A stretch of DNA of 64,000 nucleotides from Corbicula japonica (Eukaryota > Mollusca > Bivalvia > Venerida > Cyrenidae): positions 2,356,001 through 2,420,000 of the forward strand of contig JAZAYU010000001.1 in NCBI GenBank assembly GCA_038501625.1, in the 5' to 3' direction. Shown here piece after piece: positions 33,720-45,697 of this stretch. A model generated the notes under the pieces. That model did no database searches. It was not told the origin of the DNA and worked only from the letters and a program-made list of their open reading frames with translations. The position numbers were made by a program, and so were the translations under genes. Each line of letters opens with the position of its first letter. Positions within the stretch are counted from its first letter, which is position 1.

Positions 33720-34850
33720 TTTCCACCCTTATGTAACTCATGTGCACCATTATCTGCAGCTCTCCCATGTGCACCATAAGCTGGATATGTGTTCCAATAT
33801 CTCATGGATTGGCTTGCACATGCACCACCTTCTCCCAGTGCACAACCATCTGGATCCTCCCATGCGAACACTTCTATCATGATCTTCTCGCACATCCCCC
33901 TCTATCTGGATCTTCCCATGTGCACCCTTGCCAGAGGATACTCTCCACCAGCTCCTCAATCTGGATTCTCTCCCTCCTTTATCTGGATCCTCTTCAATGT
34001 GCACTCTTGCCAGAGGATCCTCTAGCCAGCAGACATCAATCCCGCCCATGTTCCCCTTCATCAGGTTCCTCTTCCACATGGCCCTTCACCTAGATTCTCA
34101 GATTCTCTTTCATGTGCACCCTTGCTAATGATCTGCTCCCACCAACACCTTTCATGTGTGCCTTTATCTGGATCCTCTTTCATGTGTGCCTTTATCTGGA
34201 TCCTCTTTCATGTGTGCCTTTATCTGGATCCTCTTTCATGTGTGCCTTTATCTGGATCCTCTTTCATGTGTGCCTTTATCTGGATCCTCTTTCATGTGTG
34301 CCTTTATCTGGATCCTTACATGTGTGCCTTTATCTAGATCCTTTTTCATGTGTACCTTTTTCTGGATCCTCTTTCATGTGTGCCTTTATCTGGATACTCT
34401 TTTATGTGTGCCTTTATCTGTATCCTTACATGTGTGCCTTTATCTAGATCCTCTTTCATGTGTACCTTTATCTGGATCCTCTTTCATGTGTGCCTTTATC
34501 TGGATCCTCTTTCATGTGTGCCTTTATCTGGATCCTCTCCAATGTGCACTTTTATCTGGATCATCTACCATGTGCACTTTAATCTGGATCCTCTACCATG
34601 TGCACTTTAATCTGGATCCTCTCCAATGTGCACTTTAATCTGGATCCTCTACCATGTGCACTTTAATCTAGATCCTCTACCATGTGCACTTTTATCTGGA
34701 TCCCTACCATGTGCACTAAATCTGGATCCTCTCCAATGTGCACTTTTATCTGGATCCTCTTCAATGTGCACTTTAATTTGGATCCTCTCCAATGTGCACT
34801 TTAATCTGGATCCTCTCCAATGTGCACTTTAATATGGATCCTCCCCCATT
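33720..34850. repeat. 28-bp minisatellite, diverged left part and homogeneous right part
   Basis: Core unit ctttcatgtgtgcctttatc followed by tggatcct (28 bp) from about 34150. The left part (33740-34140) is an older, diverged version (ccatgtgcac...atctggatcctc). Right units shift to ctccaatgtgcactttaat. Since 28 is not a multiple of three and the unit has no + strand stop, all three + frames are open over long distances; these are not genes. Confidence 0.85.
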
Positions 34851-35423
34851 TGCTAACAAGTTTCTTGTAGTTTTCTTTCATTTCTAAGGGACACAACTTT
34901 CTCTCCCATGTGCTAACAAGTTATTTGTAGTTCTTTTCATTTCTAAGGGAAACAACTTTCTTCAAAATCGTCTGCAGTATAGTTTGAATTCATGGGTAAA
35001 TACACGGTCACGGATGGTTGTTTTGTGACCTAAATGATGACATTTCCCACGCTGTTATATTTATGTGTTATGCTTTATTTTTCAGGCTTTAATCAGGTGC
35101 ATAGTTTCACTGTATTTTGAAAAGGGTATTTTGACATTACAGAATTTAGATCAACATTTTTATGGTAACCTGAGGAAGCCATACATATGTTTATATAAAA
35201 AGTGATGACACAAAATAAATTATTTAATGCTTTATAAACTTATGTAGAGAGATGAATCTGTAGCAGCTGTGTAGAAATTGCTTTAGTACTCCCAGCCAGT
35301 CTCAGGTTGCACACTAATATGCAACTCTCATAATTGTAAATTTAGTGCAAGATAAATATAAGTCTGTCTTCAAATTTGCGTTAAGCGTCTTAATAAACAT
35401 CTTTCTAACATGTGGTTATTTTA
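34851..35423. other. Non-coding; short direct duplication
   Basis: A ~60-bp direct duplication, 'tgctaacaagtt...tttcatttctaaggga', occurs at about 34850-34890 and 34910-34950. The rest is AT-rich. Confidence 0.4.
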
Positions 35424-35641
35424 CCCGTTTACTTAATATAAAGTATAATTTAACTCATGTGTGAACAGTGTAGATCCAGATCAGCTGGCACATCCATTTT
35501 GTCTGATCTGGATCTTCACTCTTTGATTTTGGTCAGAAATAATTAGTGTAGATCCTGATCAGCTTGCACATATATGCTGGCAGATCTGGATCTATGCTGT
35601 TCAACTCTGAATAACAGCCATGTCCCACGGGGTAAAGGGTC
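35424..35641. mobile_element. TTAA-MITE, degenerate
   Basis: Both hairpins are present (gtgtagatccagatcagctg..); ends eroded (acccgtttactt / ggggtaaagggtc). Confidence 0.5.
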
Positions 35642-35650
35642 AACAGCCTA

Positions 35651-36858
35651 ATTATACCCCCACAAACGAAGTTTGAGGGGGTATATAGGAGTGAGCTTGT
35701 CGGTCGGTCGGTCGGTCGGTCGGATTCTTCGTTTCCAGATGATAACTCATGAAAGGCTTGACAGAATTAAATAATTTTTGGTACACAGGTATATCGTCAT
35801 AAGATATAGGTCAAGTTCGATTTTGGGGCTGGTGGGATCAGTGTCAAGGTCACTGTTACTAAAAATAGAAAAATGGTTTCCGGATGATAACTCATGAAAC
35901 ACTTCACAGATTTAATCCTTGTTTGGTAAATACATGTAACATCACAAGATACAGGTCAAGATCGACTTTGGGGCTGGTGGGGTCAATGTCAAGGTCAGTA
36001 TTACTAAAAATAGAAAAAGGGTTTCCAGATAATAACTCATGAAAAACTTCACAGATTAAATCCTTTTTTGGTACATATATGTAATATCAGAAGATACAGG
36101 TTCGACTTTGGGGCCTGAGGGGTCAGTGTCAAGGTCACTGTAACTTAAAAAAGAAACATTGTTTCTGGACTATAACTCATGAAATACTTCATAGATTTAA
36201 TTATTTTTTGGGACACAGATGTAACATAACAAGATAAAGATTAGGTTTGACTTTGGGGCCTGTGGGTTCAAGGTCAAGGTCACTGTTATTTAAACTTCAA
36301 AACTTCGTTTCCACTCAGTAACTATAGCTTGGAATGAGATTCTTAAATGAAATTTGGTGTATTGATGGTTTTTGTGAAGATGACTTTTGGGATTCAAGGC
36401 CTGTGGGGTCAAGGTCACTGTTACTAAAAATAGAAAATAAACTGTATGCTCAATAACTTTGGTTCAGAATGAGATATTGTGATGAAAATTGCTATATAGG
36501 TAGTGTCTGTGAAGACGAAACTTGGTATTGAAATTGGGCCTGATGGGGTCAAGGTCACTGTTACTAAAAATAGAAAAAATGGTTTCTGGATGATTTCTCA
36601 TAAACAATGTTTGGCATACAGTTCTTAGATAAAAGTTAGATAAAGGCCACTGTTACTAACATATTTAAACCATTTCTGCTCAATAAATTTAGAAGAAATG
36701 AGATATTGTGATGAAACTTGCTGAATATGTGGCTACTGTGAAGACGACACTTTGGATTGAAAGTGGGGCACATTATGCCATTGATTCGAAGCATTCCCAG
36801 TTCAATTATCAAGCATACATGTGGGGGTATTTAATCACTTTCAGTGATAATTCTAGTT
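35651..36858. mobile_element. HINE/Helentron-like element B
   Basis: Begins att-ATACCCCCACA. The 11-bp subterminal repeat at 35654-35664 is mirrored exactly by TGTGGGGGTAT at 36820-36830. A 5' hairpin (atacccccacaaacg/aagtttgagggggtat) is followed by a (CGGT)n tract at about 35699-35724. Core repeats of 140-146 bp then follow, with aactcatgaaa at 35743, 35889, 36033 and 36173. The 3' hairpin ATCACTttcAGTGAT (36834-36848) precedes aattCTAGTT (ends 36858). Confidence 0.65.
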
Positions 36859-37061
36859 ACAAAAGGTGTACATATAATAACTTAACTAAATTTCCCTAAT
36901 TTTTATGGTTCATTTTTTAAAACCCTTCATTCAGTGGAAAAGGAATCCCTAAATATGGTCTTTCAGATCTTATCATCATCAACTTCGCCTTAACCCTACG
37001 CTTCATAGATATGACTGTTATCCATGCGCCAACAGTGTAGATCCAGATCAGCTGGCACATA

Positions 37062-38269
37062 CGAGGGTTGATCAGAAAGTTTGTAGAATGGTGCTATAAC
37101 TTGACAACTAACAAGCGCAGACATTTAAAATTTTAATATGATATAGCCCAATATCTCATGAACAAAATCTGAAAAAATCATAACAATATCATAACAAAGA
37201 TAAAATCTATATAAGAAATAGCAAATACAATAAATTTGACCCGGAGCACCCCGGGGTTACATAAACGACGTCGAAATCGACGTTGCGTCGACGTCTCACA
37301 ACGGCAACAAGCGCAAATGTCATAGGATTTACTAGAACTTTTCAATAAAGTCACCCTGAAACTGTATACATCTCCTATGTCTGTGAATCCACGCAGAGAA
37401 CATGTTCCGGTACCAAGTCTCGTTGTACCAAGTCGGAGATAATCTTGTGCAACGCCTGTCGCCGTTCCGGTAGGCCGCTGTAACGGTTACATCGCAATCT
37501 GGACTTCACCTGCAGAGGTACCCAGCGTGCACAGATACGTTGCATGTGTAAATGTTCATGAAGAATATTCCACACGGTTCCCAAGGCGATTCCCTTTCCA
37601 TCAACTTCATCTCTAATAGTGCGCCGACGGTCTTCTTCAGTGAACGTCTTCACTGATGCCACTAACGTCGGCGTAATAACGGATGGTCTCCCTCAGAGCG
37701 TGATTCATCGCTTATGTTTGATCTGCCATCCTTGAAGCGTTTAAACCACTTGAAAACAGTAGCTTTCTTCATATCTTTGGTGTGTTGAGCCCTCTGCATA
37801 GTATTATACGTTTCTGTGGCTGAATATCCTAAATTGAAGCAACATTTTACTGCCGCTCGCGATTCTTCATTTTCTGGAAGTACCATAATGGACGTTGTGT
37901 GTGAACGATGCGCGTCACTCAAATGTACATTGAATGCGTTGTATACATCACATTACGTCAGAATCAACGTGAAAAAATTTAGTTGACGTCATGTCAATAG
38001 CAGACAATATTTCGCGGAATTTTTGCAAAAAGACAAGGGTCAAAGTCGTGCCAGGTGATACTTACATTGCTTTAAAAATTGGCATGCTCCGGGGTAACGT
38101 TGGGTGATGATTATAAATATTTATGAAAATGAAACGAACTGTTCGATTTTAAAAATTTCTGGTTTAAATATTGAAAATAAATGGAAAAATATTTGTTTAA
38201 AATTTGAAGCGCATAGAACGTCATATATAGAAGTTATAGCACCATTCTACGAACTTTCTGATCAACTCG
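37062..38269 (-). mobile_element. mariner-family element, deletion derivative
   Basis: 1208 bp flanked by TA on both sides. The termini cgagggttgatcagaaagtt and the mirrored aactttctgatcaactcg continue as ~38-bp inverted repeats (both reach tggtgctataact). The minus strand encodes only the N-terminal part of a transposase. About 310 bp between its last stop and the left terminus carries no recognisable catalytic region, so the copy cannot be autonomous. Confidence 0.8.
37375..37922 (-). pseudogene. Truncated mariner transposase, DNA-binding half only
   Basis: Two minus-strand frames, 37662-37922 and 37375-37662, meet at a stop/frame change. The first holds a helix-turn-helix-like region (SATETYNTMQ) and the mariner hallmark VFKWFKRFKDGRSNISDE. 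The second holds RRTIRDEVDGKGIALGTVWN, matching the second HTH of mariner proteins (VSTIL-type). The catalytic D,D(34)D part is absent: mariner transposases are about 345 residues, here fewer than 185 remain. Frame disruption plus deletion mark it as dead. Confidence 0.75.
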
Positions 38270-38363
38270 TATATCTGATCTGGATCTACATGGTTTGCTT
38301 TCTGATTTATTAGGTTATTTCTGACAAAGAAGCAAACAACACAGATCCTGATTAGATGGCACC

Positions 38364-38502
38364 ATACCAATAAAACATTTTATTTTCACTGTTTTTGCAG
38401 AACTACTTTTAAAAAAAGACTTTTATCATTCTGTCCATCTGACAATAAAACATTCAAACATTAAAAAAAAGGATTTCCATGTTTCATTGAAATATCATTT
38501 TT
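38364..38502. other. Non-coding spacer
   Basis: Short AT-rich spacer between the split TTAA-MITE and element C. Confidence 0.4.
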
Positions 38503-39685
38503 ATTATGTCTCCCACCACGTAGTGGTGTGGGAGACATTTTGATTTGCTCCTGTCTGTCCGTCTGTCTGTCCGTCTGTCCGTCTGTCTGTCACACTTGTC
38601 CGCTCTCTTAGTCAAACAGTTTTCATCGGATCTTCACCAAACTTCATCAAAATGTTAGTGGCCATAATATCTCGATCAAGTTCGATAACCAGCCATATTG
38701 CCCAAGGAATCTCAGAATTATGGCCCTTGAATTATCAAAAATAAGTTGTTTGAGGCTTGTCCACTCTGTAACTTGAACAGTTATCATCTGATCTTCACTA
38801 TATTTTATGAAAATGTTTGTGGCCATAATATCTCGGCCAAGTTCGATAACCAGCCGTATTGCCCCAGTCATGTCGGATTTATGGCCCTTGAATTATCCAA
38901 AATTGGCTGTTTAAGCCTTGTCTGCTATGTAACTGAAATATTCATCAACTGATTTTCAATAAACATTATGATAATGTGTGTGGCCTTAATATCTTGGCCA
39001 AGTTCGAAAACCAGCCACTTTGCACCAGGCATAACAGATTTATGGCCCTTTGATTTATCCGAAATTAGCCTTTTAAACATGTCACTAACCTGGTTCATCT
39101 ATACTATAGCTATCATGACATTACATACATTGCATTATGAGAAAGTACTGTGCTAAGCAGCTATAAAGGTATTTCTTACACTGTTTAAGTTTTCATTTTA
39201 CAATATCTGTTCCATACTCATGATTTGGTTCTTCTCTCATTTTCTGCTATTTTTATTATATGATGTTCACCAAATGCTATAATTATCTGTATAATAAAAA
39301 AACAGCCGCTTTGACCCCGGCACATAAGACTTATGGCCCATTTATTTATTTACAATTGGCCTTGATAGCCTTGTACACTCACTCTCATGGTCTTTTTTCA
39401 GTGCATCTTCACTGATATATCAAAATGTTAATGACAACAAGTTTGACAACCAGCCACATTGACCCTGGCACTTCAGGATTATGGCCCATCAGAAATTGAA
39501 ACTTATGTTTTTCCTGATCCTCCAAAAATTTGTGACATTGTTTATGACTAATATTGCACAGAACTTCCGTATGCCCTTTTAATAAATTGCCATCTTTATA
39601 TTCACTTCACCAGTTTTATCCTGTGCATCATCAAAGATGATGCCTTTGTGGGAGACATGTGCTTTTCCCAAAAGCAGTTCTAGTT
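38503..39685. mobile_element. HINE/Helentron-like element C (pearl-like)
   Basis: Starts atta-TGTCTCCCAC. That 10-bp repeat (38507-38516) is mirrored by GTGGGAGACA at 39648-39657. A 5' hairpin (gtctcccaccac/gtggtgtgggagac) is followed by a (GTCT/GTCC)n tract at about 38548-38590. Core repeats of 161 bp follow (ggccataatatctcg at 38660 and 38821, decayed copy at 38982). The 3' hairpin GCTTTTcccAAAAGC (39661-39675) precedes agttCTAGTT (ends 39685). Microsatellite plus ~160-bp core repeats is the structure described for bivalve pearl elements. Confidence 0.7.
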
Positions 39686-40433
39686 TCAGGTGTGTTCAAT
39701 CCTAACAACTAATTACAAAAACTATATTTCACTTAAACAAACAAATATTGTCTACATTTAATTAATATAAATTTGAATTGATGGTGCAAATGTATGATTC
39801 CATTCAAGTTATGTGATTGCAGTGATTTTTGTTATGATATTCTTGTTGTATAAGACTTTAAATATTGAGTCCAGATCTAATAAATAGTTACTACAAGTTA
39901 AGGAGTAATTGATTGTTTAGACAAAATTATCTTTGAAGACATCTGTTTAACTCATTTTGACTCAGATCATTTAAAATATTGTTTGTTTTGCACAAAATAT
40001 TTTATTGGTTGATGGATTTCATTACAATTTATCAAAATAGTTGCAGGATTTTAAGTTTCAGGTAATGTGACAGTTTAGAAAAAAATCAAATTAACTTAAA
40101 AGTTGCTGCGGTCAAACTACAGTCCATGCCTCACTTATATTGGAGACCAATCTTCAAGCAGCTGATTGGTTGAAAGTCTTTGAACTGACCAATCAGAAGC
40201 TAGAGTTTAGACACTAGGGTCTCCAGCCTCTTTGGTATAGGTGCTCAGCAAATAGTGCATATGTTTGAGAGAATGAAAGATTCTAAAAGAATTGTAAATG
40301 AAAAAACAACAACAATGATTTAAAGAAAAGGACTACAGTTATATAATATTTGTTAAATTTATTTGCTTATTGTATCATTTAGACATAGTGCTTACAGTTT
40401 GTTAAATGTTATTAATTGTTAATTAAGTATAGG
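39686..40433. other. Non-coding, with a diverged PAL-MITE-like hairpin
   Basis: At about 40120-40245, 'ggagaccaatcttcaagcag...ctgattggttgaaag' pairs loosely with 'gaccaatcagaagctagag...gggtctcc', an old relative of PAL-MITE. The rest is unrecognised. Confidence 0.4.
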
Positions 40434-40533
40434 TTATAGTTTATTTTGAGGCTTGTATGAAAATTAAACGGTCAGGCCCAGCACAGCTGGGCGACCATTT
40501 AATTTTTCATACAAGCCTCAAAATAAACTATAA
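40434..40533. mobile_element. Foldback palindrome, 100 bp
   Basis: ttatagtttattttgaggct at the left pairs with agcctcaaaataaactataa at the right; the arms run through ttgtatgaaaattaaa to a GC-rich centre cccagcacagctggg. Near-perfect, suggesting recent origin or ongoing homogenisation. Confidence 0.65.
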
Positions 40534-40807
40534 CGTATATAATGGTCGAAATTATTTTTGTAACTGACAAAACAGTCGCTGTCTAAATAACCATATATGG
40601 GTATGCAAAAATCAATAGTCAAAGTGAAAGTAGTTTTGTCATTCAATGGCCTGTAAACATACTGAGAGAATATTTAAGAAAGTGAATTATGAAATTTCTT
40701 TATCTGAAAACACCATGTGAACATTACTGATTCTCAGGAAAAAACCCTGTGTAGCAGTCTATCATTGCTTTGAGTAAAAAGGTTTCAACCATGGAAGTTC
40801 CATTTTA
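40534..40807. other. Non-coding, nothing recognised
   Basis: AT-rich spacer. Confidence 0.3.
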
Positions 40808-41036
40808 CCCTTTATTCATTAAGAAAAATTTTATAGCATGGTAAAATAGTTTATTTCCGGATCAACGGGCTCATCCGTGTAGTCTGATCACGACCGACAC
40901 TTATCCCTGTTAGATTCACTAGGTTATTTGTGACAAAAAAGTGTAAAATACTGATCAGATGACATTGATTTAATAGGTGATCTTGATCTAAACTGGTCGC
41001 CTATGTGATAACAGACGTATATATGAAATAAAGAGT
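40808..41036. mobile_element. TTAA-MITE, old copy
   Basis: ccctttattcattaagaaaa left end; arms recognisable (ctgatcagatgac..., gatcttgatctaaactggtc). Confidence 0.45.
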
Positions 41037-43231
41037 CAGAAATTTAAGAAGATTATCATAAGCCAAACAAGTCAAAGCTTAAATATTTATAAGATTTTCC
41101 TTTTTCAGACTTTCTAAGTCACGCCTCCTTGAACACAGTAGAAGATCGTCGACGAACTATTCATGTTTATCAATAAATGTTCGAACAATATTATAGAGGA
41201 AATCGACCTATAATAAACACATTTCAGACGCGCGACTTTATGAGAATTAAGGTTCGAAATATTTGAAAAATACTGGATTGTCATTGGCTCAAAAATAATT
41301 TCAACCATTATTACTGTATGCTGTTAAAATAGATAAAAAAGGAACTTTGAAAGTCACCGAACACAACAAAAATGAAATATATTGCAGGCATGGTTATTAA
41401 ATAAGTTATTACAGGTTATTAAATAAGTGTTATTAAATAAGTCTTTGTCATAATCTAGAGTCAGAATATTAACAAGGTGGGAAGCCATTTTATCATGACA
41501 GACAGATGAGGCAAATTGATGTCATGATGCAATAATTGATAATAAATTATTTAACAGGACAAATCTTACAAGCCATTCTGTATCATAAGGTAAATCTCAG
41601 GTCAAGGTGAAAACTGGCTTGCCAGGAGCACAGTAGCTGTCTTCTTTTGTTTTACATATTTTAACCTTTACTATATATTATACATGTATTATGGATTTTA
41701 TCACATGTGTGGAGAGTGAAGATCCAAGTCAGCTGGCACATCTGTCACATTTTTTGGTCAGAAATATAACCCATTATTAATGAAAAAGCGAACAGTGTAG
41801 ATCATGATCAGACAGCACCGATACGCCAGCTGATTTGTATCTTTACTCTATGCTCTCATTGGTAACAGCTCTTAAAATACTTATCTTTTACGCAGCTAGT
41901 TAGAACGGAGTCAGGTGCTTTGCTGCTAAGTAAGAAGTAAAATGATAGTAAGATGATGATAGCCCTTGACTGCAGCTTCACAGTCCCTTGGGTTAGTGAT
42001 ATAACATCACCTGACAGGATACCTAACCTCTCAGCCATGAATACGCCCCCACTTAAAGTAATGTTGACTACCACTGTGTTTGTCTAGGTCTGTTTGCACA
42101 TTATATAAATTGTGTCAAGGTAAATTGTTTAAAACGTCTTTGTTTACATTTTCTCTTTTGAAGTAAAGACAACTAATTATACAGTTTTCTCTTTGAGGGT
42201 AAACAATGAAGGACAAAAACAATTATCCTCAAACATGAAAGAAATGGAAAGTATATCAGATCAAAGCAGTTTACATATCACATTAGACATGAAGCCAGTT
42301 TTGTGCAATACCAATCTTATCTTATCAAAATTCTTATATATTTGTGTTTTATCTACTTTCACAATCATCTAAGTAAATTGGTTACTCAATATTTACAAGA
42401 TTTTGGTGTGATGTTTGATATATATCAGTAACAATGTTACTGTAACCTTCTTAAGGGTATTCAATTTCCATTCATTTTCAGAACATTATCATAATAAAAA
42501 TCTCCAGCATTCAATCGACTTTGAACAACTTTTTACAGTATTTTAAACAGAATTAAAAGAAAAGAAAATATTGACTGTCTGGTCTGAAGAAGTGACAGGG
42601 ATTATTCATGTTTTGGAATTCAACTGAGATAATGGTTGGTAAATGTTTGCTTTGCAACTACAACCGCTTATTATATATTTATTTAGAATTTAAAAAGGTT
42701 TATCTAATGTGTTTGTTATAATTTACTTAGCTTAGGACTTTATTAGGATATTTGCCTTGCCCTGTCAGGGCTGTATGTAATTAACATTTATTTTGTGACT
42801 TAAATATAACAATGATATTGGAACTGGTCATTTTGGAGAAAAACCCTGTATTTGGAATTACTTTTATGCATTTTTTTTACAATTGCATTGTTTTGAGTAT
42901 TTTAACGTCTGTGCTCTACAGTAGTTTTCACTGTTAATTGTATAAGTTTTAAATGAAATTTGAAATAAATACTTGCATTTATTGCAGTTGGTCAATCTAT
43001 ACATACTGTTAAATATATACGCATAATTTTTGCAAAATAATTGTTGCTGGGAAAGAACTGTATGCAAAAATTGATGCAAAATTATAAAATTGATATGAAA
43101 ACAAAACAATAAAACAAGCTTAATCCAATGAAACTTTAAAAGAAAGTAACATAAAATTGGATAAACAAATGTTACAATTGGGTGAAACCCTTAGTTCCAA
43201 TTTGGAGAGTTTATTAGGGCTTCACACTTAA
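41037..43231. other. Non-coding, with one TTAA-MITE relic
   Basis: A TTAA-MITE relic occupies about 41663-41870. The minus-strand frame at 41856-42074 contains TGGCTGAGAGG, which resembles a tRNA A-box, but no B-box was confirmed. The rest is AT-rich. Confidence 0.35.
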
Positions 43232-43609
43232 CCCTTTCCTCCATATATACACTTTTTTATGCTTGTGTGACCTGTGCCCAAGGTTATAAAACTGAGCATG
43301 GAAACCAGTCTCAAATCTCAAGCATCTGATTGGCTGAAATGGCGACTGGTCTCCATTTCAGCCAATCAGATGCTTGAGATTTGAGACTGGTTTCCAAACT
43401 CAGCTTTATAACCTTGGAACCAGTGTAGCTTCAGATCAGCCAGCACATCCGTGCCGTCAGGATCTGAACTGGTCGCAATTTGGTCAGAAATAACCTAATG
43501 AATCAAAAAGCGAACAGTTTAGATCCTAATCAGATGGCACGGATGTGCCAGCTGATCTGGATCTAAACTGTTCGCACTTGCAATTATGGTGTGTCTATGG
43601 AGGAAAGGG
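43232..43609. mobile_element. TTAA-MITE with nested PAL-MITE, both well preserved
   Basis: TTAA at 43228-43231 and 43610-43613, CCCTTTCCTCCATATATAC / tgtctatggaggaaaggg ends. A PAL-MITE (about 43276-43417, gcccaaggttataaaactga ... cagctttataaccttgg) sits in the first hairpin. The host sequence before it ends gtgacctgt and resumes accagtgtag, so a short duplication of ACC(A/T)GT is possible. Confidence 0.7.
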
Positions 43610-45470
43610 TTAATCAACAAAATATGCTGAGTGTTTATACAGGCAAAGTGCAAGCTGTTGCAATCCTGTACAGGTTGACTTAAATTCTTCTTTGTTAATG
43701 TGATAACTTGAAAGAATGTAATATCGAGCTCTAGCTCGGGTCGCGAAGCGACCCGAGCGTTAAGCTCGTCTTAAGGTCGCAGGAATGCCCATTCACTAAC
43801 GAAAAAAAAACTTTGCCCTTCCGTTTGCGCTGGTTTCCGGTTGTGCACAGCATAAGGCAATGTAAACACGGGAAAAAAACTGACCGGTAAAAACTTACGG
43901 CAAAGTATTGTTTTTACAAATTTTGTTATTGGCTTTATTTTTGTAAATTGCTAATTGCAAAATATCTTTAAAAATTAAAACTTATTATTCGGTAGCATTG
44001 TTTTCGGACTAGCATTTTGGAAAGCTAAATAACTAAATCGTCAGTTTAGAGAGTAGGTTGTCGTTCGTTGTAACCAATAGCAATACTAGCAATCGGCCAT
44101 TTTTAGAAACTAGACTGAAGAAATTAAGTTGAAAACTACTGAATGGTAGCTTGTCAGTGGATTATTTGGCCTTTAAATTCAAAGGAGCTTAAGGCCCAGC
44201 GACGGAACAATCAGATGCATGGAGTTTTTCTTGAAAACAAGATGTAAGGCTGGTGGGAACCAACTTTTATGTGAAGCTGAATTGTGAACTGGACCTCTCA
44301 ATGTTCAGTCACTCAGTCACATTGTGAGACACACTGAGCTTAGGCTTAGCGTAGACCAGCGCCACAATTCAGTTTTGTATAAGAGTTTTTTGTCACTGGT
44401 CATGTTCGTCATTCAGACATGTGAGCTCATGGCAGTCGAAGATATTGTTTGTGAGAGTACTGAACACGAGGTAGATCTATGAGATTTCTTTTATTTATTC
44501 TTATAAAACACATGGAATAAGAGCAAATCTAATCCACAGGGGCGTTGAAGACTGACTCTGTTTTCTAAAAAAAAAGAATCTGGCCCCTTCCTCCTAAAAA
44601 ATGAGGGTCTACACTGGGTCTACACTGCATAAACATAATGTTTATTGTTTTGGTTGATAGATTTGGATCGTTATCAGTCTTTTCCCACCAAATTTATGAT
44701 CAAATACCATGGAATTTGTATATGGATTACAGTCAATAGGCCACAAACAAGTCAAATGAACCACACTTTATTTTGAAAAAGCTCAAATAGGCCTCAAAAA
44801 TAGGCCACATTTTTATTTTATTTACAAAGTTTTTAGTATCATTGTGTTAATATGTTCTATGTCAGTTTATGATGTTTTATAAAATATTTTTCATGAACAA
44901 GTTGCTTCATAGATTGGACATTTTGTACAAAGCAACATGTCCTTTTTCCGGATTTTTGTCCAAGACTATCATGACTAAACAGGTGGGAAAACAATTAACA
45001 AAATGTTGCAACAAAAGAAAAGACATCATTTATATGTCAATATGCTCTTTTGATCAATGACCTACAAAAGTCACTACACTAGCACAGAATCAAATATTGA
45101 TGGTTGCAACATAAGCTGTGTATTTTGCATTGTCCAACATGGAAATTGGTTTAGAAATAAATTTATTTATTTATTAAATATAACACCTTTGATTGCATTA
45201 GCACCTCTCACTTTTACTGCAAGTGTTGTAAATTTTGTATAATAGACTTACAAGTACTGCCTGAATTGACTTGTGGCCTATTTGACATGGTACCTCCAGA
45301 AACAATTTTTTTTTAATTTTTGGCCAAATACATGACAGATTGTCCTAAATGTATGAAATTTCAGGTTTTATAAATTGTATAGGCAATAATTTTCTCAAAG
45401 TAACTACTGAGTATTACCTTTTTAATGTTAATACACAGTAATATGAGATTTTAAATAAAAGAGAAATTTA

Positions 45471-45697
45471 CCCTTTTACTCTACAGACATGCCTTTTTAC
45501 CCGTGTGAGACCGGTGTAGATTCAGATTAGCTGGCACATCTAATCAGGATCTGCACTGTTCACTTTTTGGTCAGAAATAACCTAATGATTTAAACAAGTG
45601 AACATTGCAGATCCTGATCAGACATCATGGATGTGCTGGCTGATCTGAATCTACACAGTTTTTCCATGCCATAAAGGTGTTTACATGGAGGAAAGGG
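45471..45697. mobile_element. TTAA-MITE copy inside element D
   Basis: 227 bp; the left side is ttta rather than TTAA, CCCTTTTACTCTACAGACAT; right acatggaggaaaggg then TTAA (45698-45701). Confidence 0.65.

Larger units (their letters stand above)
36994..38363. mobile_element. TTAA-MITE split by a mariner element
   Basis: TTAA (36990-36993) and the left end CCCTACGCTTCATAGATATG precede gatcagctggcaca. The mariner then interrupts at TA (37060-37061), and the host resumes at 38270 with tatctgatctggatctac. The right terminus of the host is lost. Confidence 0.65.

Noticed and set aside
34112..34832. Overlapping plus-strand frames (up to 160 codons) rich in Cys, Phe and Leu
   Set aside because: They are the three frames of the 28-bp minisatellite.
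41856..42074. tRNA A-box-like TGGCTGAGAGG on the minus strand as another SINE
   Set aside because: No convincing B-box at the right distance.
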